Position numbers and translations under genes: made by a program. Below are positions 33,472 through 42,059 of a DNA stretch of 54,116 nucleotides, piece after piece; within the stretch, counting starts at the first letter, position 1, and each line of letters begins with the position of its first letter. The stretch covers positions 1 to 54,116 of the forward strand of contig NZ_JPYO01000001.1 in the NCBI RefSeq assembly GCF_000757485.1. Direction: 5' to 3'. The notes below the pieces were generated by a model. The model was not told the DNA's origin. It ran no database searches and saw nothing but the letters and a program-made list of their open reading frames with translations. This stretch comes from Achromobacter sp. RTa. GTDB lineage: Bacteria; Pseudomonadota; Gammaproteobacteria; Burkholderiales; Burkholderiaceae_B.

Positions 33472-34401
33472 CTACACGCGATCGATGATCTTCTCGCCGA
33501 ACAGCCCTTGCGGACGGAACAGCAGGAACACCAGCGCCAGCACATAGGCGAACCAGATTTCGATACCGCCGCCCACGAGCGACCCCAGGTAGACCTCGGA
33601 CAGCTTTTCCCCGACGCCGATGATCAGGCCGCCCAGGATGGCGCCCGGCACCGACGTCAGGCCGCCCAGGATCACCACCGGCAGCGCCCGCAGCGCCGCG
33701 GTGGAGAGCGTGAACTGCACGCCGAACTTCGACCCCCAGATAATGCCGGCCACCAGCGCTACCAGGCCCGCCACGCTCCAGACGATCACCCAGATCCGGT
33801 TGAGCGGAATGCCGATGGATTGCGCGGCCTGGTGGTCGTCGGCCACCGCGCGCAGGGCGCGGCCGGTCGAGGTGTACTGGAAGAAGATGGCCAGGGCCGC
33901 CACCAGCAGGGCAGCGATGACGGCGGCGGTCAGGTCCTCCAGGTTGATCAGGAGCCCGCCCTCGAAGACGGATTCCAGGATGATCATGGGATCCTTGGGC
34001 ATGCCGACGTTGATGGAGTACACCGAGCTGCCGAAGGTGATCTGGCCCAGGCCGTCGAGAAAATAGCTGATGCCCAGCGTGGCCATCAGCAGGGTGGTGG
34101 CTTCCTGGTTGACCAGATGGCGCAGCACGAAGCGCTCGATGGCGACCGCCAGCAGGAACATCACGGCCGCGCTGACGATGAACGCCAGCACATTGGCCAG
34201 GATCATGTTGTCGAAGCCAAGCCAGCGCGGCAGCCACTCCGAGAAGCGCGCCATGGAAAGCGCGGCTACCAGCACCATCGCGCCCTGCGCGAAGTTGAAG
34301 ACGCCGGATGCCTTGAAGATCAGCACGAAGCCCAATCCGATCAGGGCGTACAGCATGCCGCTCATCAGGCCGCCGAATAAGGTCTCTAGAAAAAATCCCA
34401 T
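33472..34401 (-). CDS. livH: Branched-chain-type ABC transporter permease (LivH-like)
   Basis: A 309-residue permease with eight or so membrane helices. LFGGLMSGMLYALIGLGFVLIFKASGVFNFAQGAMVLV at the N-terminus contains the family FNFAQGAM motif near residue 36, and ATTLLMATLGISYFLDGLGQ and AVADDHQAAQSIGIPLNRIW the helical and coupling-loop segments. VILGGLTSVPGAILGGLIIG near 240 is the conserved closing motif. The gene is 11 bp after livG, consistent with a single operon. Confidence 0.93.
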   Translation of the reverse strand: MGFFLETLFGGLMSGMLYALIGLGFVLIFKASGVFNFAQGAMVLVAALSMARFSEWLPRWLGFDNMILANVLAFIVSAAVMFLLAVAIERFVLRHLVNQEATTLLMATLGISYFLDGLGQITFGSSVYSINVGMPKDPMIILESVFEGGLLINLEDLTAAVIAALLVAALAIFFQYTSTGRALRAVADDHQAAQSIGIPLNRIWVIVWSVAGLVALVAGIIWGSKFGVQFTLSTAALRALPVVILGGLTSVPGAILGGLIIGVGEKLSEVYLGSLVGGGIEIWFAYVLALVFLLFRPQGLFGEKIIDRV

Positions 34402-34412
34402 GTCTGTCCGCC

Positions 34413-35210
34413 TTAGTGCGACACGCCTAGATAGGCTTTTACGACGTCTTCATTCGCGCGGACTTCGTCCGGTTTGCCGTCGCCGATCTTCTTGCCGTAG
34501 TCCAGCACCACGACGCGGTCGGAGATGTCCATGACCACGCCCATGTCGTGCTCGATCAGCACGATGGTGGTTCCGAATTCGTCATTCACATCCAGGATGA
34601 AGCGGCTCATGTCCTGCTTTTCCTCGATGTTCATGCCGGCCATCGGCTCGTCCAGCAGCAGCAGGCGCGGTTCCATCGCCAGCGCGCGGCCCAGGTCGAC
34701 GCGCTTTTGCAGGCCATAGGGCAGGCGGCCCACCGGCGTCTTGCGATGCGCCTGGATCTCCAGGAAGTCGATGATGTTCTCGACGAACTCGCGGTGCTGG
34801 ATCTCTTCGCGCTCGGCCCGGCCCATCCGGAACGCCTGGGACAGCAGCCCGCACTTCATGCGCAGGTTGCGGCCGGTCATGATGTTGTCCAGCACGCTCA
34901 TGCCCTTGAACAGCGCCAGGTTCTGGAACGTGCGGGCGATGCCCATTTCCGCGGCGCGGCGCGGATTCATGCGCGAGAAGCGCTCGCCGCGGAATGCGAT
35001 TGCGCCTTCCTGGGGCGTGTAGACCCCGTTGATGACGTTGAGCATCGAGCTCTTGCCCGCGCCGTTGGGGCCGATGATGGCGCGGATTTCGTGTTCGCGC
35101 ACGTTGAAGGAGATGTCAGTCAGCGCTTTCACGCCGCCGAAGGACAGGGAAATGTTCTGCATGTCCAGCATGACGTCGCCGATGCGCTGGTCGCGGTCGT
35201 TGGGGCTCAT
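34413..35210 (-). CDS. livG: Branched-chain-type ABC transporter ATP-binding protein (LivG-like)
   Basis: A 265-residue ATPase of the LivG group: Walker A AIIGPNGAGKSSMLNVINGV near residue 47, ARTFQNLALFKGMSVLDNIM (Q-loop), LPYGLQKRVDLGRALAMEPR (signature), LLLLDEPMAGMNIEEKQDM (Walker B) and IEHDMGVVMDISDRVVVLD (switch). It pairs with LivF to drive transport. Its ATG lies 5 bp after the stop of the long-chain-type CoA ligase gene, so ligase and transporter are transcribed together. Confidence 0.93.
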   Translation of the reverse strand: MSPNDRDQRIGDVMLDMQNISLSFGGVKALTDISFNVREHEIRAIIGPNGAGKSSMLNVINGVYTPQEGAIAFRGERFSRMNPRRAAEMGIARTFQNLALFKGMSVLDNIMTGRNLRMKCGLLSQAFRMGRAEREEIQHREFVENIIDFLEIQAHRKTPVGRLPYGLQKRVDLGRALAMEPRLLLLDEPMAGMNIEEKQDMSRFILDVNDEFGTTIVLIEHDMGVVMDISDRVVVLDYGKKIGDGKPDEVRANEDVVKAYLGVSH

Positions 35211-35215
35211 GATCT

Positions 35216-37192
35216 CTACGCGGCTTTGGCGGTGATGGCGGGAAACGTCTTTACCGGGCGGATCTTCAGGTCCGCCGAGATCTTGCCGGTGCGTCCGTCT
35301 TCGAATTTCACTTCGGTCTCGATGAACTGCGATTGCTTGTCGCCATAGAGGGCGTCGATGAGCACGCCGTACTTCTGCGCGATGAAGGCGCGGCGCACCT
35401 TGCGCGTGCGGGTCAGCTCGTCGTCGTCGGGATCGAGTTCCTTGTGCAGGATGAGGAAGCGGCTGACCTGTGAGGCGGACAGCTTGGGGTCGGTGGCCAG
35501 GTCGGCATTGACCTGCTCCACGCATTCCGCGATCAGCTGGTAGACCTCGTCCTTGGATGCCAGGTCGGTATAGCCCGCGTAGGGCATGCCGCGGCGTTCG
35601 GCCCAGTTGCCCACGGCTTCCAGGTCGATGTTGATGAAAGCGCACACGTCGTCGCGGTTGGCGCCGAAAGCGACTGCTTCCTTGATGTGCTGGAAGAACT
35701 TGAGCTTGTTCTCGATGTACTTCGGCGCGAACAGGCTGCCGTTGGCGAGCTTGCCCACGTCCTTGGCGCGGTCGATGATCTTCAGCTGGCCGTCGGTGTC
35801 GAGATAGCCTGCGTCGCCGGTATGGAACCAGCCATCGGCGCTGCGCGCCTCGGCCGTCGCTTCGGGGTTGCGGTAGTACTCCTTGAACAGGCCGGGGCTC
35901 TTGACCAGGATTTCCCCGTTGTCGGCCACGCGGATCTCCACTCCCTGGACGGGCGGGCCCACGGTGTCGTCGCGCACCTGGCCGTCCGGCTGCACGCAGA
36001 CGAACACGGAGGTTTCGGTGGAACCGTAGAGCTGCTTCAGGTTGATGCCGATCGAGCGGTAGAACACGAACAGGTCGGGCCCGATGGCCTCGCCCGCCGT
36101 ATAGGCCACGCGCACGCGGCTCATGCCCAGCGCATTGCGCAGCGGGCCGTAGATCAGCGCGTTGCCCAGCGCGTAGCGCAGGCGGTCCCAGGCGCCGACG
36201 GGCTCGCCGTCCAGGATCCGCGTGCCGACGCGTCGCGCCAGCTTCATGCAGCGCGCGAAGAGCTTGCGCTTGATGAACCCGGCGTCTTCCATGCGGATCA
36301 TCACGTGGGTCAGCAGGCCTTCCAGCACGCGCGGCGGCGCGAAGTAATAAGTGGGGCCGATGTCGCGCATATCGATCGCCACGGTGTCGGGCGATTCGGG
36401 ATGGTTCACCGTGAAGCCGGTGACCAGCAGCTGCGTGTACGAGAACATGTTCTGGCCGATCCAGGCGGGCGGCAGGTAGGCCAGCACGTCTTCCTGATCG
36501 GTCAGCTTTTCCAGTTCGGACACGGCGCGCGCGCGGTCGATCAGCGCATGGTGAGTCAGCACGACTCCCTTGGGCTTGCCGGTCGTGCCGGAGGTGTAGA
36601 ACATGGCGGCCGGGTCATGCGGCTGCACGGCCGCGATGGCGGCATCCAGGAAGCCGGGATGCTGGGCGGCATAGTCGGCGCCCAGGGCTTCCAGCTTTTC
36701 ATAGGACATCAGCATCGCGTCGGTGTAGTGGCGCAGACCGCGCGGATCGTCGAACACCACGCTCTTCATGGCGGGGCACTGTTCGCGGATCTCGAGCATC
36801 TTGTCGACCTGCTCCTGGTCTTCGACGATGGCCACGCTGATCTCGGCGTCCTGCAGCACGTAGACCATTTCCTGGGCGACGGCGTCCTGGTAGAGCGGTA
36901 CGGGAATCGCGCCCAGCGATTGCGCGGCCATCATGGCCATGTACAGGCGGGGACGGTTTTCGCCGACGACGGCCACGTGCATGCCGGGCAGGATGCCCAG
37001 CGCGGCGAGGCCGTGGGCGACGTGGCGGACATGCTCCGCCACTTCCGACCACGTAAGGGTTTGCCAGATCCCCAGGTCTTTCTCGCGTATCGCGGGCCGC
37101 GACCCACGAACCTTGGCATGCGTGAACAGCAGCGCCGGAAAGGTATCCGACGCCGCCGGCATCCGTGCGGATGCGGGCGGTGTATGTGCCAC
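35216..37192 (-). CDS. AMP-dependent long-chain acyl-CoA synthetase-like ligase
   Basis: A 658-residue adenylate-forming CoA ligase. The P-loop AAMFYTSGTTGKPKGVVLTH is near residue 220. YLPPAWIGQNMFSYTQLLV, the adenine-binding LKQLYGSTETSVFVCVQPDG near 400, GWFHTGDAGYLDTDGQLKI near 470 and a LANGSLFAPKYIENKLKFF lid segment follow. The start is a GTG at 37192 with GGAGGAG eight bases upstream; the frame continues to 37318 but that extension is uncharacteristic. It is the first gene of the ABC transporter operon and divergent from a Crp/Fnr regulator. It likely activates the acid brought in by the transporter; length and motifs suit long-chain or arylalkanoic acids. Confidence 0.92.
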   Translation of the reverse strand: MAHTPPASARMPAASDTFPALLFTHAKVRGSRPAIREKDLGIWQTLTWSEVAEHVRHVAHGLAALGILPGMHVAVVGENRPRLYMAMMAAQSLGAIPVPLYQDAVAQEMVYVLQDAEISVAIVEDQEQVDKMLEIREQCPAMKSVVFDDPRGLRHYTDAMLMSYEKLEALGADYAAQHPGFLDAAIAAVQPHDPAAMFYTSGTTGKPKGVVLTHHALIDRARAVSELEKLTDQEDVLAYLPPAWIGQNMFSYTQLLVTGFTVNHPESPDTVAIDMRDIGPTYYFAPPRVLEGLLTHVMIRMEDAGFIKRKLFARCMKLARRVGTRILDGEPVGAWDRLRYALGNALIYGPLRNALGMSRVRVAYTAGEAIGPDLFVFYRSIGINLKQLYGSTETSVFVCVQPDGQVRDDTVGPPVQGVEIRVADNGEILVKSPGLFKEYYRNPEATAEARSADGWFHTGDAGYLDTDGQLKIIDRAKDVGKLANGSLFAPKYIENKLKFFQHIKEAVAFGANRDDVCAFINIDLEAVGNWAERRGMPYAGYTDLASKDEVYQLIAECVEQVNADLATDPKLSASQVSRFLILHKELDPDDDELTRTRKVRRAFIAQKYGVLIDALYGDKQSQFIETEVKFEDGRTGKISADLKIRPVKTFPAITAKAA

Positions 37193-37263
37193 GTTGTCTC
37201 CTCCGGTTTGGGCGCATCGGGCCAGGAGTCCGCGCGGGCGGCAATGGCGATGAGGTGCTTGAC

Positions 37264-37321
37264 CAGTTGGTTTTAGATTTACGGCAGGAGTTAAGGTATA
37301 AGGTTGGGTTGCTACCAACTG
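37264..37321. promoter_or_regulatory. Candidate operator pair between CoA ligase operon and Crp/Fnr gene
   Basis: CAGTTGGT (37264-37271) and its reverse complement ACCAACTG (37314-37321) lie 42 bp apart in the 169 bp divergent gap. A possible site for the adjacent Crp/Fnr-type protein, but this is weakly supported. Confidence 0.3.
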
Positions 37322-37361
37322 TCACCATCGCGACATTCAAGGACCTTTTAGGGTATTCCCG

Positions 37362-38072
37362 ATGCAGCTATCCGATTCCCTGCAACTTGCCGCGGCCTGG
37401 TTTCGCGTGCTCGACCGCGAACAGCAAGCGCGCGTCGAGCGGGACCTTACCGTGCAGCAGGTTGCCGCCGGGTCGATCATAGAGCGCAAAGGCGAACTCG
37501 CACAGGCTTGGATCGGGGTGCTGGCCGGGCTCGTCAAGGTGTCGGTGGGCAATGCCGAAGGCAAGGTGGCGTCGCTGACGGGCGTTCCCGCGGGCGGATG
37601 GATCGGCGAAGGGTCGCTGCTCAAGCGCGAGGTCCGCAAATACGACATCGTTGCATTGCGGGACTCGGTGGTGGCGCGGCTGCCCGGCGCCACTTTCGAC
37701 TGGTTGCTCGACACCAGCATCCCGTTCAACCGCTATCTGCTGCACCAATTGAACGAGCGCGTCGCGCAGTTCATCGGCAAGGCGGAGTACGACCGCCTGC
37801 TGGACCCGGACGCGCGCGTGGCCCGCTGCCTGGCCGAGCTGTTCAATCCTTTGCTGTATCCCGGCATGGGGATGCGCCTGACGATTACCCAGGAAGAAGT
37901 AGGCTATCTGGCCCGGGTGTCCCGCCAACGCGCCAACCAGGCGCTGCGCAAGCTGGAAGAGGCCGGCTTGCTGAATGTGGAATACGGCGCGGTCCGGGTG
38001 CTGGATCTGGACGGGCTGAAGCAATACGGGTCGGACCGCGGCGCGGCGGAGGCGGAGCAGGCAGGCTCCTAG
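37362..38072 (+). CDS. Crp/Fnr family transcriptional regulator
   Basis: A 236-residue regulator. The cyclic-nucleotide-like beta-roll covers about residues 20-120 (VAAGSIIERKGELAQAWIGV, GGWIGEGSLLKREVRKYDIV). A long dimerisation helix (LLDTSIPFNRYLLHQLNERVA) follows, then the helix-turn-helix in ITQEEVGYLARVSRQRANQAL near 180, and EEAGLLNVEYGAVRVLDLDGL as the wing. There is no Fnr iron-sulfur cysteine cluster and the canonical cAMP-binding residues are not evident, so the ligand is unknown. It is divergent from the CoA ligase-transporter operon and probably controls it. Confidence 0.92.
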   Translation: MQLSDSLQLAAAWFRVLDREQQARVERDLTVQQVAAGSIIERKGELAQAWIGVLAGLVKVSVGNAEGKVASLTGVPAGGWIGEGSLLKREVRKYDIVALRDSVVARLPGATFDWLLDTSIPFNRYLLHQLNERVAQFIGKAEYDRLLDPDARVARCLAELFNPLLYPGMGMRLTITQEEVGYLARVSRQRANQALRKLEEAGLLNVEYGAVRVLDLDGLKQYGSDRGAAEAEQAGS

Positions 38073-38097
38073 GCAGGCCAGCCTCGAAAAAAAGCGC

Positions 38098-38126
38098 TTG
38101 ACGATAAATAGTGCACTATTTAATAT
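38098..38126 (+). promoter_or_regulatory. ohrR promoter with OhrR operator in its spacer; likely leaderless start
   Basis: TTGACG (38098-38103), 17 bp spacer, TAATAT (38121-38126) is a strong sigma-70 promoter. The spacer is filled by the 18 bp perfect palindrome TAAATAGTGCACTATTTA (38105-38122), a typical OhrR box. Initiation about 7 bp after the -10 box falls on the ATG at 38133, and no ribosome site precedes it, so the mRNA is probably leaderless. Autorepression is inferred. Confidence 0.85.
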
Positions 38127-38132
38127 TGCGCA

Positions 38133-38594
38133 ATGAAATCCAGATCCAAACCCAAAAGCGGATTCAACCCGCTGCTGCTGGACAGCCAGCTGTGCTTCGC
38201 CCTGTACTCGACCTCTCTGGCGATGAACAAGGTGTACCGCAAGCTGCTGCGCGATCTGGACTTGACCTATCCGCAGTATCTGGTGATGCTGGTGCTCTGG
38301 GAAGGCGACGGAATCACGGTGACGGATATCGGCGAGCGCCTGTTCCTGGATTCGGCCACGCTCACGCCGTTGCTCAAGCGGCTGGAAGCCGCGGGCCTGG
38401 TGAGCCGGCAGCGCGCCCAGGACGACGAGCGCCAGGTGATCGTGGCCTTGACCCGGGAAGGCCGCGATCTGCGCGACAAGGCGCTGGCGGTGCCCCAGGC
38501 CGTCTCTGCGGCGGCGCAATGCACGCTGGACGAGGCGCAGGACACCATGAAGGCCCTGCACGCGTTGCGGGAGAAGCTGGTCGACAGTCTTTGA
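38133..38594 (+). CDS. ohrR: OhrR: organic hydroperoxide-sensing MarR family repressor
   Basis: A 153-residue MarR-type repressor. The peroxide-sensing Cys21 lies in [18 protein letters not shown], and the tyrosines in LYSTS and TYPQYLVML that activate it are present. Winged helix: [26 protein letters not shown] and [20 protein letters not shown] second cysteine, Cys130, suits the two-cysteine type (as in Xanthomonas OhrR), in which the oxidised sensor forms an intersubunit disulfide. It lies 141 bp upstream of ohr on the same strand, and both have related operator boxes. Confidence 0.95.
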   Translation: MKSRSKPKSGFNPLLLDSQLCFALYSTSLAMNKVYRKLLRDLDLTYPQYLVMLVLWEGDGITVTDIGERLFLDSATLTPLLKRLEAAGLVSRQRAQDDERQVIVALTREGRDLRDKALAVPQAVSAAAQCTLDEAQDTMKALHALREKLVDSL

Positions 38595-38629
38595 GGCGGA
38601 CGCTGGCGCTTGCCATCGTCCGGTCATTT

Positions 38630-38648
38630 AAATAGTGCGCTATATAAT
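38630..38648 (+). promoter_or_regulatory. ohr promoter region with OhrR-like box
   Basis: AAATAGTGCGCTATAT (38630-38645) is a near copy of the ohrR operator. A TATAAT -10 box (38643-38648) overlaps its right half, and another half-site-like TGTGCTATTT follows at 38651-38660. This gives a leader of about 80 nt to the ohr ATG. A good -35 box is not evident. OhrR control is inferred. Confidence 0.7.
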
Positions 38649-38735
38649 TGTGTGCTATTTTTTTGGTAAGGCCGAAACGGGGATTTTCCCGCCAGGCCAG
38701 GCAGTCCCCTTTCATCTTTCACAAGGAAACGCATC

Positions 38736-39161
38736 ATGTCTATCGAAAAAGTGCTGTACCGCGCCCATGCGCATGTCACCGGCGGCCGTGAAGGCACGGG
38801 GGCCTCCGACGACGGCAACCTGAACGTCAAACTGACCACACCCAAGGAATTGGGCGGCGCCGGCGCGGCCGGCACCAATCCCGAGCAGCTGTTCGCGGTG
38901 GGCTATTCGGCTTGCTTCATGGGCGCCATGAAGTTCGTGGCAGGCCGCGACAAGATCGCGATGCCGCCGGACGCGACGATCGACGGCGCCGTGGGCATCG
39001 GCCCCATCCCCACCGGGTTCGGGATCGAGGTAGAGTTGAAGATCTCCCTGCCGGGCATGGACCGGGCGGAGGCCGAGAAGCTGGTGGCGGCGGCGCATAT
39101 CGTCTGCCCGTACTCGAACGCCACGCGCGGCAACATCGATGTGACGCTGACGATAGTCTGA
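38736..39161 (+). CDS. ohr: Organic hydroperoxide resistance protein Ohr
   Basis: A 141-residue thiol peroxidase of the OsmC/Ohr family that reduces organic hydroperoxides. Both catalytic cysteines are visible: the first in [15 protein letters not shown] near residue 60, the second in [14 protein letters not shown] near residue 124. The ligand-side arginine lies in [12 protein letters not shown]. Start ATG at 38736 follows ACAAGGAAACGC. It is the partner of ohrR. Its 3' end meets a cruciform-type repeat that separates it from the convergent livF. Confidence 0.95.
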   Translation: MSIEKVLYRAHAHVTGGREGTGASDDGNLNVKLTTPKELGGAGAAGTNPEQLFAVGYSACFMGAMKFVAGRDKIAMPPDATIDGAVGIGPIPTGFGIEVELKISLPGMDRAEAEKLVAAAHIVCPYSNATRGNIDVTLTIV

Positions 39162-39205
39162 GCGGGCGCTGCGGCGGGGATGCCCGTCGCAAGCGCCTGC
39201 GGCAA

Positions 39206-39374
39206 GTGTCTGACACCCCGGTGGTAAGTGTCTGACACCCGTACGAGACGGCCGTCCGGCTGAAGCGGAGCTTCCCGGGTGTCTGACACCAACGAAAGCA
39301 TGAACGCATCGGTGTCAGACACCCGGGAGGCGCCGGGGCAGGATGGAGCGCGTCTCGTACGGGTGTCAGGCACT
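39206..39374. repeat. Nested inverted repeats built on GTGTCTGACACC (cruciform-type element)
   Basis: Two nested stems are visible. The outer arms at 39227-39250 and 39351-39374 are 24 nt with one mismatch; their core is GTGTCTGACACCCGTACGAG. The inner arms at 39273-39290 and 39311-39328 are 18 nt perfect (TCCCGGGTGTCTGACACC). A fifth GTGTCTGACACC lies at 39206-39217. It sits between the convergent ends of ohr and livF. A shorter relative is at 48017-48074. Possible bidirectional terminator or REP-like element. Confidence 0.9.
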
Positions 39375-39393
39375 ACTTCCCCATCGGACGCCT

Positions 39394-40116
<723 letters not shown>

Positions 40117-40134
40117 GTTGTCGTCCCCTTGGCG

Positions 40135-42057
40135 TCAGGCGGGCGCGCCGCCCAGATACGCCTCGATGACCTTGGCGTTGCTTTGCACTTCGTTGGGCAG
40201 GCCCTCGGCGATCTTCTGGCCGAAGTCCAGCACCGACACGGTGTCGCAGACTCCCATCACCACGTCCATATGGTGCTCGATGAGAATCAGCGTGATGCCA
40301 TGGTCGCGCACCTTGCGGATGATGGCCAGCAGCTCGACGATGTCGGGCGCCGTCAGGCCGGCGGCGGGTTCGTCCAGCAGCAGCAGTTGCGGGTCCAGGG
40401 CCAGGGCGCGCGCGATTTCCAGCAGGCGCTGCTTGCCATAGGGCAGGTTGCGGGCTTCTTCGCTGGCCAGCGATTCCAGGCCGACGAACTCCAGCAGCGC
40501 CATGGCGCGTGCGCGGGCGCCCTGTTCCTCGCCCTTCCACTTCGCCGTGCGCAGCGCGATGCCGGCCAGTCCGGTGGTGAAGGTATGGTGCAGGCCGACC
40601 AGCACGTTCTCCAGCGCGGTCATTTCGCCAAAGAGCTGTACGTTCTGGAAGGTGCGCGCGACGCCTGCCTCGGCAATGTCCGCGGGCGCCAGGCCCACCA
40701 GCGACTTGCCCGAGAACTCCACCCCGCCGGCGGTCGGCACGTAGATGCCGGTCAGCACGTTCATCATCGTGCTCTTGCCCGAGCCGTTCGGTCCGATCAG
40801 GCCGTGGATGGTGCCGCGCTTCACAGTGAGGTCGACCTGGTTCAGCGCCTTCAGGCCGCCGAACTGCATCAGCACGCCCTTGACCGCGAGCAGGGTCTCG
40901 TCCTTGCCCTTGGCCGCGTCGGGCACCGCGTCTTCCGCCTTCACCAGGTCAGACTTGACCGTGAGCGCGCTGCGGCGGCCCGAGAAGAACAGGTTGCGCA
41001 CGAAGCCCACGATGCCATCGGGCAGGTAGTACACGACGAAGAGGATCATGACGCCGAAGATCGTCAGGCGCCAGTCGGTGACGGCGTCGAGCCAGTACGC
41101 GAAGACCGTCAGGACGATGGTGCCGATCACGGGCACCGCCACGCGGCGCGGCTCGGCGCGGCCCTTGGAGACCGCGACGGCGCTGCCGGCCGTGACCAGG
41201 ATGGCCACGCCCAGCGCGATCAGGCGGAAGGTCGAGATGTCGTCCAGCATCTTGGGCAGCAGCACGATGATGGAGGCGCCCAGCAGCGCGCCGGTGCGGC
41301 TCTTGCGGCCGCCCATGATGATGGCCAGCAGGAACAGGATGGTCAGTTCGAAGTTGTAGGTATTGGGCGAGATGTACTGTTCCGAGTACGAATACAGCGC
41401 GCCCGCCAGGCCGGCGAAGCCGGCACTGATCACGAAGGCGAACACCTTGTGCCGGTATACCGACACGCCCATGCAGTCCGAAGCGATCGGGCTGTCGCGC
41501 AGGGCTTCGAACGAGCGGCCCAGGTGAGACTTCAGGATGCGGTGCACGACGATCAGCGAAAGCACCAGCAGCGCGGCCACCAGCCAGAAGTACTCGCTCT
41601 TGGTCAGGATATGCCCGGCGATGGCCGGCTTGGAGATCTTGATGCCCATGGGACCTTCGGTAAGGAAGGTCATCTCGTTGATCAGGATCTGGATGATGGT
41701 GCCGAACGCCAGCGTCACCATGGCCAGGTACGGTCCGGTGACCCGCAGCGCGGGCAGCGCCAGCACCGCGCCGAAGACCGCCGCGATCAGGATGGCGGCC
41801 GGAAGGATGACCCAGATGGGCATCTGCAGATGGAAGAACAGCACGCCGGCCACATACGAGCCGATGCCGAACAGGCCGGCGTGGCCCAGCGATACCTGGC
41901 CGGTGTAGCCCACCACGATGTCGAGCCCGAACAGCAGGATCGCGTAGATCATGATCGTTTCGATCAGGTGGAGGTAGTACGTGTTGGTGACGCCCAGCGG
42001 CACGGCGGCCAGGCAGGCCACGGCCACGATGGAAAGCAGGAGGTGCAGGGGTTTCAT
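40135..42057 (-). CDS. Fused LivM-LivG: branched-chain-type ABC permease with C-terminal ATPase
   Basis: A 640-residue fusion. Residues 1 to about 370 form a LivM-type permease: LFGLDIVVGYTGQVSLGHAG near 45, LKSHLGRSFEALRDSPIASD near 185, and extra helices ending VVYYLPDGIVGFVRNLFFSG. A hydrophilic linker (VKAEDAVPDAAKGKDETLLA) leads to a LivG-type ATPase with GLIGPNGSGKSTMMNVLTGI, ARTFQNVQLFGEMTALENVL, NLPYGKQRLLEIARALALDP, LLLDEPAAGLTAPDIVELL and LIEHHMDVVMGVCDTVSVLD. The ATG at 42057 has AAGGTG upstream; a GTG at 42063 overlapping the livH stop is an alternative. One chain thus supplies channel and motor, with separate LivH and LivF partners. Confidence 0.93.
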   Translation of the reverse strand: MKPLHLLLSIVAVACLAAVPLGVTNTYYLHLIETIMIYAILLFGLDIVVGYTGQVSLGHAGLFGIGSYVAGVLFFHLQMPIWVILPAAILIAAVFGAVLALPALRVTGPYLAMVTLAFGTIIQILINEMTFLTEGPMGIKISKPAIAGHILTKSEYFWLVAALLVLSLIVVHRILKSHLGRSFEALRDSPIASDCMGVSVYRHKVFAFVISAGFAGLAGALYSYSEQYISPNTYNFELTILFLLAIIMGGRKSRTGALLGASIIVLLPKMLDDISTFRLIALGVAILVTAGSAVAVSKGRAEPRRVAVPVIGTIVLTVFAYWLDAVTDWRLTIFGVMILFVVYYLPDGIVGFVRNLFFSGRRSALTVKSDLVKAEDAVPDAAKGKDETLLAVKGVLMQFGGLKALNQVDLTVKRGTIHGLIGPNGSGKSTMMNVLTGIYVPTAGGVEFSGKSLVGLAPADIAEAGVARTFQNVQLFGEMTALENVLVGLHHTFTTGLAGIALRTAKWKGEEQGARARAMALLEFVGLESLASEEARNLPYGKQRLLEIARALALDPQLLLLDEPAAGLTAPDIVELLAIIRKVRDHGITLILIEHHMDVVMGVCDTVSVLDFGQKIAEGLPNEVQSNAKVIEAYLGGAPA

Positions 42058-42059
42058 CG

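Noticed and set aside
39206..39374. CRISPR array
   Set aside because: Repeat units are self-complementary, irregularly spaced and partly inverted; there are no uniform spacers or cas genes.
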